Of a DNA stretch of 64,000 nt, positions 32,868 to 44,790 are shown one piece after another. Position numbers and translations under genes: made by a program. The notes under the pieces are model-generated. The model saw only the letters and a list, made by a program, of their open reading frames with translations, did no database searches and was not told where the DNA came from. Within the stretch, counting starts at the first letter, position 1, and each line of letters opens with the position of its first letter. This DNA is from Maylandia zebra (lineage: Eukaryota > Chordata > Actinopteri > Cichliformes > Cichlidae): contig NC_135184.1 of the NCBI RefSeq assembly GCF_041146795.1, positions 5,531,467-5,595,466 of the forward strand, given 5' to 3'.

Positions 32868-35681
32868 CAGCTTCCCTTGGAAGTCTAATGCGTCAGACCG
32901 GAGCTTAATTACTCAGGAACAACAACAACAAAAAAAGATAAATCCACATATATATTAGCGTCTGAGTTGCAAGGGCCAGCAGTCAAAGCAATTTTAAATT
33001 ACATTTTATTTAAACATATGGGATCCCAGCACCACCCTCTCCCCAGCCACCTACTCCACCTCTTCCAAAGTGAAGGTGTGGTATCAGGGTGCTCAGCCCC
33101 GCCGTGAGATGTAACGTCTCCAGCACGTCCTGGGTCTGCACCAGCTTACAAAACAAAGAAACAGATTAGAGCTGGGGACCTGTCGCTGTTCTAAATGTCT
33201 TTGAGTGGTTACAATTTCCACTGCTTCAAATCTGTTAACTAACAAGTTTTCATTTAAATATGTGTATGAGACTCCAACGTATTTACAAGTAGTAACCTCC
33301 AGGTCTGAAAAATTAATCCAGAATGGAAGTGCAAACAACTAACAGGAGCAGTTCCTCTGAAAGACACCAAGGCTGGTGCCAATTCCCGCAGTTAGAGCAA
33401 CAAATACTGAGGCAGCAGTTTGAACAGGCTTGCCAAAGCTGGACACAGCGGAAGATTGAAAAGATGTTGCTGGTCTGATGACTGCTGTGACATTCAAATG
33501 GTAGGGTTAGAATTTGGTGTAAACGACATAAAAGAATGAACATCTTGCCTTGTATTAACATTTCAAGTTGCTGATAGCGGTGTGAGAGTGTGGAGAATAT
33601 TTTCTAGGCATACTTTGAGCCAATTAGTACCAGCTTAGCATTGTTTAACCACCACAGCCCAGCTAATGCTGACCATGTCTATCACTTCATAACCACACTG
33701 TACCCATTTTTTGATGGCTGCTTCCAGCTCAAATCATCTCAAACTGGTTTCTTGAACATGAAGATGAGTTCACTGTACTCCACTAGAGCATCTTTGGGAT
33801 GAGGTGGAACGGCAGATTCAAGTCAACAATTAATGAACATGACTTCATGACGCAGTTCTGTCAGCAACAGGGGTCATACCTGCTATAAACAAGGTGTACC
33901 TAACAAAGTGACCAGTAATTGCATATATGCTGTTATGATGGATGTTTATAATAAATATTAACTGAGAGAGAAAAGATACACCAAAGCTACTCTAGGGTAA
34001 TAACAAAACGAGGGAAATTAACAAACTACATCTAACTGTTTTGGATTCAGAACAAATATTTTCAGCCTTTTATGAGGATTAAAATTTAATTATGGATTTA
34101 TTTTGGCAGCTTGTGAGGAGAAAACTATTAGGAGGTAAAGAAACACAGACTCAAAGATTTTACATGTACATGGGCACTGTGTGTGTGTCACAGAGGAATC
34201 GCTCCGGGGCTCCCAGTACATTCTTTATTTATACTCAAACAAGCTTTCACAGCAATAGGTGTGGCATGTATGGAACTGATAACAACTCCTTAAAAGGAGG
34301 GACCGTTAGCTTATCTGTTGAAACAGAAATCTTGAGTTGTGGTATCAGGGTGCTCAGCCCACATATATTGAACTTCACATACCCCATCTGCCTCCATTTG
34401 GGACTGCAATGGCCTTAAAAGCCCTACACATATCTTCCCTACTTAAGTGCAGCCTTTTTTCTAATGGAATTACAATATCGGCATCTGGTCTCTGACTTCT
34501 CATCAATTGTGTGGGCGTCCTTTAGAGGACATTTCATCGGAATAAAGGCAAATACGGTGGTGCCTTTATCTGCAGAAATATGTGGCCTGTAGCCAGTGGG
34601 TGGGGCACCACATGCTCGCTCTCACTGTTAGATTGGATAGAAAAGTCTGCAGCAGGACAAGCGAATATTAATGACGTTTCTGAGTGTTTCGATTCCATCA
34701 AGAACAAAAACAAATCTTAGCTAACCAACACTCACTGGGTTTTAGTGGATTACTTTATTTCACAGAAATATTACAGAAACAGTTTCTTTGGTACAATAAT
34801 CCAGCTGTGCAGAAATCAGGGAGTCGGGAAGAAGCAGCTCATTAAATTCTGTGCTTGTTTAAGACTGAAGCACATATTATATCATCATAATACCAGAGCT
34901 GAACTGGATGACTCATTCCTCATTAAATTACTTCAGATGTTATTTAAAAATATATATATATATTTTATGGAAGTAAAGCTGCTTGTGCTGCCACCTAAAC
35001 CAATCATAACGTGGCCTCAAATGTTAAAGTAACCTTATGAGCAGGAACTGATATAAGAGACTATCAGTTATGGAGACAAAGATAAAGGCAAAAAAAAAAA
35101 TGTATTAAATTAAATAAGCAAACTGATATGAATGAACCTTACATTTAGATAATACAAATCATCAGCAAGAATAATAAAAAACAAGCAAAAACAAATAATA
35201 AAACAAACCTCAGCTAACGTGGAAGCTACACTGCAAGGTGGTCTGTTTAATAAATAAAATGTGACAGGTCACATACAGGACCATTAACATCTCTGTAAAC
35301 AGAACTCAGCTCCCACAAAGCTCCAAATGAAGAAAAACTGCATCTGCATGCAGAGAACTGTTTGTGGAGACATCCAGCATATCGACGCACAGTGAGTGAA
35401 TGATGAAGAACAAACCATAACGAGGGGCAGGGCTACTACACTGCATTGTGTCCATCAGGTAAAAAAAGAAAAGAAATCTGTTGGCTAATCTACACCATAT
35501 CAATAACAGCTTCCTTAAGGTTTTAAAATGCACTGCAGCTGCATTTTAAAACATATCTACAAGCAATGCCAAAGAAACACACAGGTATGAGTACAGAGGT
35601 ACTATGAAGGTAGCTCACTTCTTACTGGAGTATATCACCATAGTGACTTAAACTGTAGAGCAAACCTGCTTCAGAGCAGGT
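32868..35681. repeat. Duplicated block IV, copy A
   Basis: It matches 60,711 to the window end. It contains a Tc1 remnant (33,575-33,935), short AT repeats and no recognised gene. The phrase TGGTATCAGGGTGCTCAGCC occurs twice, near 33,079 and 34,339, suggesting an older internal repeat. The homologous copy runs off the window, so the right limit of homology is unknown. Confidence 0.85.
33575..33935 (+). mobile_element. Tc1-like transposon remnant, copy A
   Basis: The plus strand keeps the nucleotide pattern of fish Tc1-type transposase genes: GTGTGAGAGTGTGGAGAATA, then TTTCTTGAACATGA, GAGCATCTTTGGGATGAGG, ending in AAGGTGTACCTAACAAAGTG, the usual terminal repeat. Internal deletions remove the segments around two catalytic acidic residues. 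Only the 3' half is clear. It predates the duplication, since copy C has it too. Confidence 0.75.
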
Positions 35682-36505
35682 TGTGTTTGAGATTACGGAT
35701 CAACAAGTATGAAATCACCACTTAGCTACCAATCAGTTCTCTGGAAAACTGCTTTACAACAAGTACCTGAAAGATCCCTTTGGACTGCTGTGCCATGGAT
35801 AGTGGGAGGATCTTTCCATTGATGAGCATCAGTAGTCTAATCAGTTTAGATTCTTAAATTCAACTTCGTTCTTTGACTTTTCCCATTTGTCTGCAGAACA
35901 ATTTCACAACATTTTGAATTCCTCTATAAACATTAATCTCGTTTTTTCTTTTGTCTGCAACGCTTGTTCCTAGCATGTCCTCGTCCATGACAGCATTTAA
36001 TCTTATCTGAGCAATTCCTCTTGGTCTCCTGTATCACTGCTCATCATTCGACATGCTTTTCCCAGTATATCCACGGCCATTTTTGTATTTATGCTTGTAT
36101 TTTCTCCCAGACTGGTAAACATCAACAGAGCTCAGCAAAAGAACTTTTAGTTCCTATTTGAACTTTATTAATACAAGTGTTTAACCTGTTCATGTTTATA
36201 GTTTTATCTTTCTTTGTAAAGTCAGCTGTTCTGCTGCTCTGTATGTGATTGGTCAGATGCCCCCAACGCCACCCCTTTCATGTAAACAGGCTAGTAGCTA
36301 AAATGGGAAACCCTGATTTACCTTATAGAGTTGATAACTAGCGTCATGTGATCACTTAGTCTGATTGACAATGTTGGGATAAGTTAATCAAGATAACAGA
36401 AAGATTTCTTGAGTATGATGAACAATGAATTTAACTCCTAAATGTGACTTCCTAACACAGAATGTGATGACGTCATACGCTTTGTACTTTGATGTGTGGT
36501 GATTG

Positions 36506-36564
36506 GAAGTGTCTGTGTGGTGCAGCCTGGACAGACCAGACCAGCTGCACCACACAGACACTTC
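36506..36564. other. Perfect 21-bp hairpin, copy B
   Basis: Arms 36,506-36,526 and 36,544-36,564 are exact reverse complements with the same 17-nt loop as copy A (19,550-19,608). Confidence 0.7.
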
Positions 36565-37912
36565 AAACCTCACCCGAGGACAAAAAGCAGAAAACAAACC
36601 TTAGAAACATGCAGGGTTACAGGAGAAGCCAGCCGTGCAGAGTCTGAATTTAACTCCTATTTATGACTTCCTACCAAAGAATGATGATGGGAGAATTTCG
36701 ATTTATTTATTACGCATTAGTTTTATGGGTCTGTTCCACTTAAGGTCAGATTGGTGTCTATGAACCAAAATGAGTTTCACACCAAGACTAAACTCGTGTC
36801 ATGGTTTGCATTATGCAGTGGTTACAGTGGTGACACTTATTAGACTCTGAAGTCTGTGCACCAGTTTTTCAGGGTCCTATAGGTGCAATTGTTGCGACCA
36901 CTGTAAATGTGACACCATCACAGAAAAATTGTATAAAATCAGAAGAAGAAAGAGAACTCTAATATGATGGCTGCACACCAGCTGGATCATTATAACAACA
37001 TCACATCACATGAGTAACTTCAACATGACGAGACTTCAAGGACTCCAACAATGTTCATACAGTGAGGATAAATAATGTTTTTTTTTATTATTTATTATAA
37101 AAAGGACACAATATAGATATATAAAATGCAGCCAGAACTCCAATAACTAACATGTCCATTAATTTGACACGTTGATTTATATATAATTTCTTTTTCTCTC
37201 TTAGCTTTTCAGCTCCACATTTTTGCCATTTCTTCCACACTCAACTCTTTTCTACAAGCTGAGCACACAGTGAAGGTAGGGGAGGGCTGGTGGCATTAAG
37301 AGATTTGATTGGGCAATCTAGGGGCCAGTTAGTTCTTTCCTTTGGTGAAAGTTGGGCTCTTCAATTCAGCATGGTACAACTCCAAAGATTCTGCAACATC
37401 AAACCCTCTGTCTGCTAATATTACATCCAGTTACAAGATGAGCTTCCCGACCCCCTGAACTACAGATGCCCTACATGACTGTTAGGACAACTTATGTATT
37501 GCAAGTATGCAGTACTAAGAATAACTTGATGTTTCTGACTTTGCATTATGAATTGTTTATCCACTGACAAACATTTCAAGTTCTACTAAATTAAAAGACA
37601 ATTTGTGGTAACCTGATTAGGATTCAAAAAGAATAATTAACAACACTTCTTGTAATGGTGTTAAAATCAGCCCAGCTTTTATTTTCATATGCAAAAAGTA
37701 AAAGAAAATCAGCCAACATACTGGACACATAATTGTCAATTATACTGTCACCATTGTTACTGGTATTGAAAGCTTATTGATAATTTGTCCAAGTAAGGAA
37801 TGCCCTCTCACAAATGTCATGTGACAACCTCATTGGCTTACGGAACTGTGATGTCACACACATTTAGAATCTTACCACCACTGTGATCCTTCGATCCTTT
37901 GATCCTAAAACC

Positions 37913-37920
37913 TATAAATA
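37913..37920 (+). promoter_or_regulatory. TATA box of coiled-coil gene B
   Basis: TATAAATA stands about 45 bp upstream of the first ATG (37,964) in a stretch identical to the copy A promoter. Confidence 0.65.
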
Positions 37921-37963
37921 GGGGTGAGACGCAAGAACTTTTAGTCCGTTATTCGCAGCATTT

Positions 37964-39649
37964 ATGTTTGCAGCATTCAAACGAACGTTCGCCAGAGAAG
38001 CCCTTTTTGGATCCTTTTCAGAGTCACTGTTAACAGATTCCAACATGTCTCCAAGAAAGCAGAAAAAAAGAGAAAACGTAAAGCCCAGCGCTCCTCTTTG
38101 CAATCGAGAAGACGATACGCAACTGCAGAAGATGTGCTTGGAAGAAATGCATGAGGAAAATCTCATGAACAATCACAATACGCGACACCCGCCCCAGCCA
38201 GAGTACACCAATTACATCTGGGAAAGTTTTTTTAAACAACGAACGGAGATTATCTTACTGAGAGAGCACTGTGAGAGAAGGACCGCTGAAGCAGATAAAC
38301 TGTTCAGACAGCTTCTCGATAAGGAAGATATTATAAAGGAGAAAGAAATGGAACTCCTAGACATGCAGGGAAGGATCTTTGAGCTCCAAGCAAAGCTTAA
38401 TAAAGTACAAGAAAAACCAACAGAAGAAATCCTCCAACAGAAGAAAAACGAGAAAGAGAGGGAAAAAAAGATTCAGGAGCTGCAAGTAAAGCTGGATGAA
38501 GCTCTGCAAAAAAATCAAGAACTCCTCCAAGAGAAGAAACAACTGGTCATAAAACTCCAAGGCACTGAGATAAATGAAAAAGTGCTGAAAGGAAGGGTTG
38601 AGTTTCTTCGAAAGAAAGCGCAACAGACCATGAAAAAGGAAGATATGGATTGCAAGCTTCAGGACAGCGAGAAACACAAGGAAGCCTTGCAAATAAAGCT
38701 TGATGAAGCTCTGCAAAAAAATCAAGAACTCCTCCAAGAAAAAGAACAAATGGACATAAAGCAGCGCAAACTGCAAGGCATGGAGGGAAAGTACAAAGCA
38801 CTGCAGGCGAAGCTTGATAAAACACTGAACAAAAATAAAGAGTTGCTTCAAGAAAAAAAGCAACTAGAAATTAAACAGAAAGAAACGGACTCCAAGCTTG
38901 AAGGCGTGGAGGAAAAATACACCGCGCTGAAAATAAAGCTTGATAAAACAGTGCAAAGAAATAAGGATTTCCTACAAGACAAAGAACAATGGGAAATAAA
39001 GCAGAAAGAAGATAAACAAATTCTCCAGGACTTTGAGAGGAAAAACCAACAACTGCAAGACTGTTATAACCAACTGAACTCCAAAACAACTGAGCTGGAG
39101 GGGGAAAAGAAAAAAGTGCAAAAACAATGCTCAGAGATGCAGAGTAAGCTCAGTGACATGCTGAGAAAAAACACAGAACTGGAGAAACTTTCCAACAATT
39201 TGAAGTGCAAAAACACTGAGGTGCAGATGTTAAAGCAGCAAGTAGAGAAAACAAACAAAGACCTGCAGTGTACACTTCAAGAACTCGAGAGAAGTCAGCA
39301 GCTACAAGACGCACACAACAAATTACAACACAGTTATACAGAGATGCACGAGGCAAAGCTTATGCAGGAGGCCAAATGTAAAGAACTGAAAGAAAGGCTG
39401 GAAGAAAAACAAGCCAAATTAGAAGAAGTGGAGACAACATGCAGGAAACTTGAGAAGGAAAACACACAAACAATTGATGAGTTACGAACCCTCATCCTAG
39501 AGAAAATAGTGCTCGTGGAAAAGATCACGGAAAAGAAGAAAAAACGCTTCCGCTTCTTCTGGAGAAAGAGCACTCCTGCTTTTTCTACTTTTTCTACTTT
39601 TCCTTCTGCTGATGTCACCCCGTCTTCCTCCTCCACCGTTGCATCGTAA
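37964..39649 (+). CDS. Intronless coiled-coil protein, copy B (full length)
   Basis: The 561-codon frame is uninterrupted. Residues 1-95 are basic and serine-rich with a PPQPEYTNYIWESFF stretch that may fold separately. Residues of about 95-520 are a nearly continuous coiled coil with a repeated LDEALQKNQELLQEK-type module. The C-terminus has a basic patch (KKKKRFRFFWRK, about residues 520-532) and a Ser/Thr/Phe-rich tail. No signal peptide or transmembrane helix is seen. The family is not recognised; the protein is reminiscent of golgin or trichohyalin-like coiled coils. A position beside a TRIM gene in both units suggests, without proof, a shared function or shared induction. The alternative start MSPRKQKK is at 38,045. 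This copy shows what copy A has lost. Confidence 0.8.
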   Translation: MFAAFKRTFAREALFGSFSESLLTDSNMSPRKQKKRENVKPSAPLCNREDDTQLQKMCLEEMHEENLMNNHNTRHPPQPEYTNYIWESFFKQRTEIILLREHCERRTAEADKLFRQLLDKEDIIKEKEMELLDMQGRIFELQAKLNKVQEKPTEEILQQKKNEKEREKKIQELQVKLDEALQKNQELLQEKKQLVIKLQGTEINEKVLKGRVEFLRKKAQQTMKKEDMDCKLQDSEKHKEALQIKLDEALQKNQELLQEKEQMDIKQRKLQGMEGKYKALQAKLDKTLNKNKELLQEKKQLEIKQKETDSKLEGVEEKYTALKIKLDKTVQRNKDFLQDKEQWEIKQKEDKQILQDFERKNQQLQDCYNQLNSKTTELEGEKKKVQKQCSEMQSKLSDMLRKNTELEKLSNNLKCKNTEVQMLKQQVEKTNKDLQCTLQELERSQQLQDAHNKLQHSYTEMHEAKLMQEAKCKELKERLEEKQAKLEEVETTCRKLEKENTQTIDELRTLILEKIVLVEKITEKKKKRFRFFWRKSTPAFSTFSTFPSADVTPSSSSTVAS

Positions 39650-40235
39650 TTTTCACCTTAACTCCTAACACCTGCCCCATCTCCCCCCCCCCCCCCCCCC
39701 CCTCTCTTTCACCCTCACCCCCCAACCAGTCCCGACAGTTGACTGGCCCCTCTAGAGCCTGGTTCTGTCATAGGTTTCTTCCTTTAAAGGGAGTTGTTCC
39801 TATCCACTGTCGCACCCAGTGCTTGCTCAGAGGGCATAGTTGGGGTTCTCTCTCCTCTCTTTCCTCCTTTCTATCCCTTTCCTTTACCCTCTTCTTTAAC
39901 CCCCACCCCTCCCCCTTTTCTATTTCCTTAATAATTTAATAATAAACACAATTGGCTACATTTTAAATGTGTCTGATCAACGTCTTCATTCAAGAATGAA
40001 TTGTCTTTCTCACGGAGTCATGTGTATTTTGTGTTTTCCTCGGGCTGGTGATCCCCGCGGTTGTTCAGCCCCGGAGTCCAGAGTTTTAGTGTTTTAATCA
40101 CATTTAGTGTTACATTTTAGATCACCACAATAGGATATCCATAATTTAGGATTCAGGCATTTGTTTTAGTTCAATATCGTAATCATTCTATGACTGAGTA
40201 GTTTACAGAACCTTCAGTCTGCACCAATAACTTCT
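39650..40235. repeat. Poly-C tract and dispersed repeat after coiled-coil gene B
   Basis: A run of 20 C residues lies at 39,683-39,702. From about 39,735 the sequence CCTCTAGAGCCTGGTTCTGT, then AGGTTTCTTCCTTTAAAGGG and GTGCTTGCTCA, belongs to a repeat scattered widely in teleost genomes, often near gene ends. An AATAAA at about 39,940 may end the coiled-coil transcript. No gene is seen. Confidence 0.6.
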
Positions 40236-41866
40236 GTTGGAGATATTTGTTCTTATTTTTTTATTATTTTGAAATTAGTTAAAGTTTGTTGTTAGTTTAC
40301 TTATATTTTGGGGTTTATTTACAAGTTTATTTGTAGGTTAATATTTGTTTCAATGTTTTGTTTGTTTGATGTTACCTTGTTAAATTAGTCAGTAAAAGCT
40401 GTAGGGCCATTTTGTTTCTATAAATAAAGAGACTGGTATAGGACCAGCATGCACTGGGGTGAGCCTATGGTTTTTTACTAGAGCAGGAGAAGCAGCAGGA
40501 CGTAACTAAAAATGGATCTTGTTATTGCTTGCCAAACTGGATAAAATAAACCATAAGAACGCAACTTTAAAGTTTGGACAGTGGACTTCTTTTGCCTGCG
40601 TACGAAATATTATCTCAGTGCAGCAGTGGCTTGTGGACTTTTAATTGTGGGATGTTTGGTTTGTCAAACAAAAGGAATTGCCACTACAAAAAGTAAAAAA
40701 CCTGCCCGTGGACAAAGGAATAATCCTTCATTAATGGATATGTTGGATATATGGATTCTCAGTGTGCTGTGCATCTTTATAATGTTTGAAATAATCCAAG
40801 AGGACAATAAAAATGTCGGATATTAAGAGTAAACAAGAGAGTAAACAAGAGGATGACACTCAGATGCAAGCAGAGAAAAGAAGCATCAAATTTACGCCAA
40901 AAGGTTTGGATTTGTATATAAAGACATGCCAAGAAAAGCGGAGTTCAATGTGTAAGCAAGCATCTAAGTACATGGGGAAAATTTCTGCTTTAATGACCTC
41001 ACATGAGAACGTTAAGGAAGTGTCTTCTGAATTTGGGAAGTTTATTAAATGCTATCAAGATGCAAACGCTTTGCAAGAATCCTTTTTAAGTTTGCCACTG
41101 CCAGAAGATGAAGTGAAAAGGCAAAGCGCACATTTTCAGTCTAAGGTGACAGCATTCTCTGTTTTTATGGACAAAGTAAAGGTTTGGTTGCAGGAAGCAG
41201 GCGAGCCGTATACTGAACAAAGCAATACTGCTCTTAATGATCAAGCTGTTGAAAGTTTGGATGAAATAAATCCTGAAGACAGTGTCTCTAATATCTCAAG
41301 TGTAAAGCCACCTTCGAAAACATTGTCACAGCAAAGTCGAATTTCATCAACATCTTCCGCACGCATTAAAGCTGCGGCTGACAAGGCAGCGCTCATGGAG
41401 CGACTCGCTGCATTAAAGAAAAACATTCTATTGAAGCGCAAGAGGAAAAACTGAGAAAAGAAAAGGAGAAATTATCCTTGGAAACAGAGTTGGCAGCAAC
41501 TAAGGCAAAGCTTCGTGTCTTAAAAATAAACTCAGTTTGTAGCTCTGAGCGTTCTGATGGAATGAACTCTTATTTTGAAAGAGGGCACGTACAAGAAGCG
41601 CCTTGTGCTGATACATTTGTTCCGGCAGAAAGAGATTACTCTGGTACAAATTCTACATCTGAATCACAAGTAATCGTACCTCAAAACTCAATCAACTGGA
41701 AGCAGAACAAATTCCACTGTTCTGCATAGTTGTTTGTTTTGTTCACACAGCAATCATTTACTAGAGAATTGTAAGCAGTTTAAAGCTAAAATTCATCGGG
41801 ATAAGCTGACTTTTATCAAGGAAAGGGGAATTTGTTTTGGTTGTTTAAAAGTTGGTCACATAAGCA
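40236..41866 (+). mobile_element. BEL/Pao-like LTR retroelement, truncated after gag
   Basis: A candidate 5' LTR starts TGTTGGAGATATTTG near 40,236 and has AATAAA near 40,425; its right end is near 40,570. A leader and gag-like region follow. The copy stops abruptly at 41,866, where sequence identical to TRIM-C 3' flank (50,734 on) begins. Pol and the 3' LTR are missing. Assignment rests on the gag features described for the next entry. Confidence 0.6.
40813..41866 (+). pseudogene. BEL/Pao-like gag, frameshifted and truncated
   Basis: The first frame (40,813-41,454) encodes 213 residues of gag-like protein ending in the alanine/lysine-rich helix ADKAALMERLAALKK. The same helix continues in another frame after a one-base shift near 41,420, running to 41,729. 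A further frame change near 41,725 precedes a Cys-x2-Cys...Cys zinc-knuckle-like pattern at about 41,730-41,860. These are usual parts of fish BEL/Pao gag regions. At least two frame breaks and loss of the rest make it inactive. Confidence 0.6.
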
Positions 41867-42798
41867 TTTGAGACACAGCAGCTGAGCAAATGATCATTTC
41901 ATGCTGAAGACATCCTCAGACAGAATTAAACACATACATAAACACAGCCTGGTGCCAATAACACAGCTAATGACACTGCTGTATCACTGGCTTTACTGAT
42001 TAAAGACCATATCTGAAGGAAATCTTTGAACACAACAGAAAGTGACCTTTTAAACCTGCGACACTGATGCTGCATTCAAGGACCATTAAAAACATTTGAA
42101 AGGACTTAAGAACATGAAGAAAATGTGACTTGTTTCTCTGTAATGAAGCTGTTTTAGTGAAGAAAGTTGAAAGGTCACAGAGCGACTGCTGAATCTTCTG
42201 CTCTAAACATGAACTCTGAACTTTGTGATGCTTCAGGAGGAAAACTGCTTCAGTTATTCTCTCAGATTAGTTTCATATTTTCTGCATCAGATTTGAGTGA
42301 GATCCTGGAATGAAGACAGAAGAAAAGACTTTGTTCAAAGTTTGATTTATAGTCAAACCTTCCAGTTTATTCACACAATAAAACATCAACACAATATATG
42401 AATTCATTCATTAAAATCACAGTTTTTCCTCATTTGTTTGATGATTTTGACAAAAACAAACACAAACACACACACATGGTCGGCCATACTCATGAAGAGA
42501 AATGTCGACATTTTTCAATACAAATATTCCAGAAACATTTAGAGGATAGAGAAGTTTACATTTTCATGTGGAGAAATATTTTAGTAAATGAAAATGATGA
42601 TGAGCAGTGATAGCCTCCATAAACAGTCACAGGAAAGATCTCCTTTAAAAACTCAGAAACATCAAGAGAACAACTAGAAGATGTGGAGGTACCACCCATA
42701 ATGTTTGACTGACAGCTGATCTCTGTGCAGAAATGATGGAGAGAAAATAAAATGAAACTAAAATACAGATTTAAACCCACAATATGAAAGACTTCAGT
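41867..42798. repeat. TRIM 3'-flank block, copy B
   Basis: It matches 50,734-51,665 (copy C) closely, including a short open frame that is probably chance. Minus-strand AATAAA near 42,370 may end the TRIM B transcript, giving a 3' UTR of about 430 bp. Only the last 170 bp (from 42,628) remain in copy A, where they became the tail of the coiled-coil gene. Confidence 0.9.
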
Positions 42799-44484
42799 CT
42801 ATTTGAGCTTAATCAACTCAGCAGTGTCTTCATAATAATAAGGCAACAGTCCAGCATAGAGCGGCTGAGTGAATGTGGTCTGGACTCTGTGGAGGAGAGT
42901 CATGGTTTCAGAGACGCTGTAGAAGGACAAAATACCTGCTCTGTGATCCAGGTACACTCCTACTCTGGAGGAACGAGGACCTGAGACACGAGTTTGGATG
43001 TTGTTGTGCCAAAATGTAAAACTGTTGTTGTACTGAAATGTAAACTTATTGTTGTTACAATTTAATGACCAAGATTTGTCATTATGTCCAAATTTACATT
43101 CATTACTATTCCCTGCTCTGCTGATATTCTTGTGTGCGACTGCTACATCAACTCCTCTCCCTCTCCACTCCACCTCCCAGTAACAACGTCCAGTCAGACT
43201 CTCTCTACTCAGGACCTGACAACATACAGTGAATCTGTCTGGATGATCAGAATAAGACTGTTGTTGTTTCATTACTGTTACTTTTCTGTTCCCCTCTGAT
43301 AATAACAGCCATGTGTTTGCTGTGTTTGGATCCAGTGTGATTTCACGTGAATATTGTAAGAATCCAGCTCTGGTCTTTGGCTCTGGTTGTGACAGTAAAA
43401 CATCCACTTCAGTGACTGTCAGTGAGATGTTTGTCCATTCCTCTCTCAGAATGTCCTGTAGTTTATCTCTGACCTCTGACACAGCTGCTGTCACATCCTC
43501 AAAGTAGCTCAGAGGACGGATATTGATGCTGGATGAGTCTGTAGACTCACTGAGTGCTGACAGTGAGGGGTAGTTGTGTAGAAACTGGATGTGATCCTCT
43601 GTGTGTGAGAGCTGCTTCAGCTCAGCATCTTTCCTCTTCAGCTCAGTGATCTCCTGCTCCAGCTTCTCCTGAAGCTCTTTGACTCGACTCACTTCAGTTT
43701 CCTGCTGGGATCTGATCTGCTGCTTCACATCAGAGCTTCTTTTCTGGATGAGATGGATCAGCTCAGTGAAGATCTTCTCACTGTGCTCCACTGTTTGATC
43801 AGCAGACTGATTGATGGCCTCCACCTCCTGTTGAAGCAGCTTCACATCTTTCTCTCTGTCCTGGATTCTCTGCTGGATGTTTTGTCGACTCACCTCCAGC
43901 TCTCTCTGCCTCTCAGTCCTTTCTGCTGCAGCTGAGACTGTGTCGTGGCCTTTATGTTCATCCACAGAGCAGAGATAACAGATACTCTGCTGATCAGTAC
44001 GGCAGAACATCTTCATCACCTCATCATGACGAGAGCAGATGTTCTCCTGGAGCTTCTTGGAGGGCTCCACCAGCTTGTGTTTCTTAAATGGAGCCACATC
44101 ATAATGAGGCTGAAGGTGTTTCTCACAGTAAGATGCCAGACAGAATAAACAGGACTTGAAGGCTTTTATTTTTCTTCCAGTGCAGAAATCACAGGCCACA
44201 TCTTCAGGTCCAGCATAGCAGTGATCAGCAGGAGCAGCTTGGAGTCCAGTCTTCTTCAGCTCCTCCACTAAATCTTCCACTAATAAGTTTTTCTCCAGGG
44301 CAGGCCTCGCTGTGAAAGTCCTCCGGCACTGAGGGCAGCTGTAGATTTTCTTCTTTTCCTCTTCATCCCAGAAGCTTTTAATACAGTTCATGCAGTAGCT
44401 GTGTCCACAGGGAATAGTCACCGGATCCTTCAGTAGATCCAAACAGACTGAACAGCAGATTTTTGTTTGATCCATTTGATTCAT
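42799..44484 (-). CDS. finTRIM/TRIM16-like E3 ligase, copy B
   Basis: A single-exon frame of 561 codons has RING ligands Cys11, 14, 26, His28, Cys31, 34, 50 and 53. Both B-boxes, the coiled coil and PRY-SPRY are intact. It differs from copies A and C at only a few places before the SPRY, for example LLVEDL where they have TMLADL after the RING. The SPRY has clustered changes (FTVCCQVLS; KSWSLNCNNNKFTFQYNN) and is longer through an in-frame insertion of an asparagine/phenylalanine-rich repeat around residues 475-495. The in-frame upstream ATG seen in copy A is cut off here by a TGA. Confidence 0.93.
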   Translation of the reverse strand: MNQMDQTKICCSVCLDLLKDPVTIPCGHSYCMNCIKSFWDEEEKKKIYSCPQCRRTFTARPALEKNLLVEDLVEELKKTGLQAAPADHCYAGPEDVACDFCTGRKIKAFKSCLFCLASYCEKHLQPHYDVAPFKKHKLVEPSKKLQENICSRHDEVMKMFCRTDQQSICYLCSVDEHKGHDTVSAAAERTERQRELEVSRQNIQQRIQDREKDVKLLQQEVEAINQSADQTVEHSEKIFTELIHLIQKRSSDVKQQIRSQQETEVSRVKELQEKLEQEITELKRKDAELKQLSHTEDHIQFLHNYPSLSALSESTDSSSINIRPLSYFEDVTAAVSEVRDKLQDILREEWTNISLTVTEVDVLLSQPEPKTRAGFLQYSREITLDPNTANTWLLLSEGNRKVTVMKQQQSYSDHPDRFTVCCQVLSRESLTGRCYWEVEWRGRGVDVAVAHKNISRAGNSNECKFGHNDKSWSLNCNNNKFTFQYNNSFTFWHNNIQTRVSGPRSSRVGVYLDHRAGILSFYSVSETMTLLHRVQTTFTQPLYAGLLPYYYEDTAELIKLK

Positions 44485-44790
44485 GTGCTGTGCCGTTTCA
44501 CCGTCTCTCAGTGACTGTCAGACAGTTTCACTTCCTCTGAACAGAAACAACCTTTGTGCTCTGAAGGGAAACAGATCTCTGCTCTTGTTCACCTCCTACA
44601 GGAAATGAGGCTCACCAGCAACTGCATTTACACCATGTTGTTTAGACCCATCCTGATACAGACACATCTGTGAAGGGAGGCACTAAAGAAATATTCTTAC
44701 AGAGTGACCAAGAGCCAATCACATGATGCAGGGTGTGGTATGTTTGGTTACAGCATGCAGTAACAAGTCTGACCCAGTTAAACTTTAACA
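44485..44790. repeat. TRIM upstream flank, copy B
   Basis: This matches the upstream flanks of copies A and C and ends near 44,790, where copy B passes into unique sequence. It presumably holds the TRIM promoter; no TATA box is obvious. Confidence 0.85.

Larger units (their letters stand above)
35682..39416. repeat. Duplicated block I, copy B
   Basis: This is the empty-site partner of copy A: at 37,565-37,566 a single TG marks the point where copy A carries the EnSpm-like element. It includes the conserved hairpin, the promoter and the coiled-coil gene. Homology with copy A stops at 39,416, inside codon 483 of the gene, because copy A is deleted from that point. Confidence 0.93.

Noticed and set aside
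32531-32908. Open frame of 125 codons
   Set aside because: Composition is low-complexity (A-run encoded lysines, AT-rich hydrophobics), with no homologous counterpart and no domain.
33093-33561. Cysteine-rich minus-strand frames in block IV, duplicated at 60,937-61,405
   Set aside because: Open in both copies only because the copies are young. They overlap or adjoin a Tc1 remnant and show frame-independent similarity.
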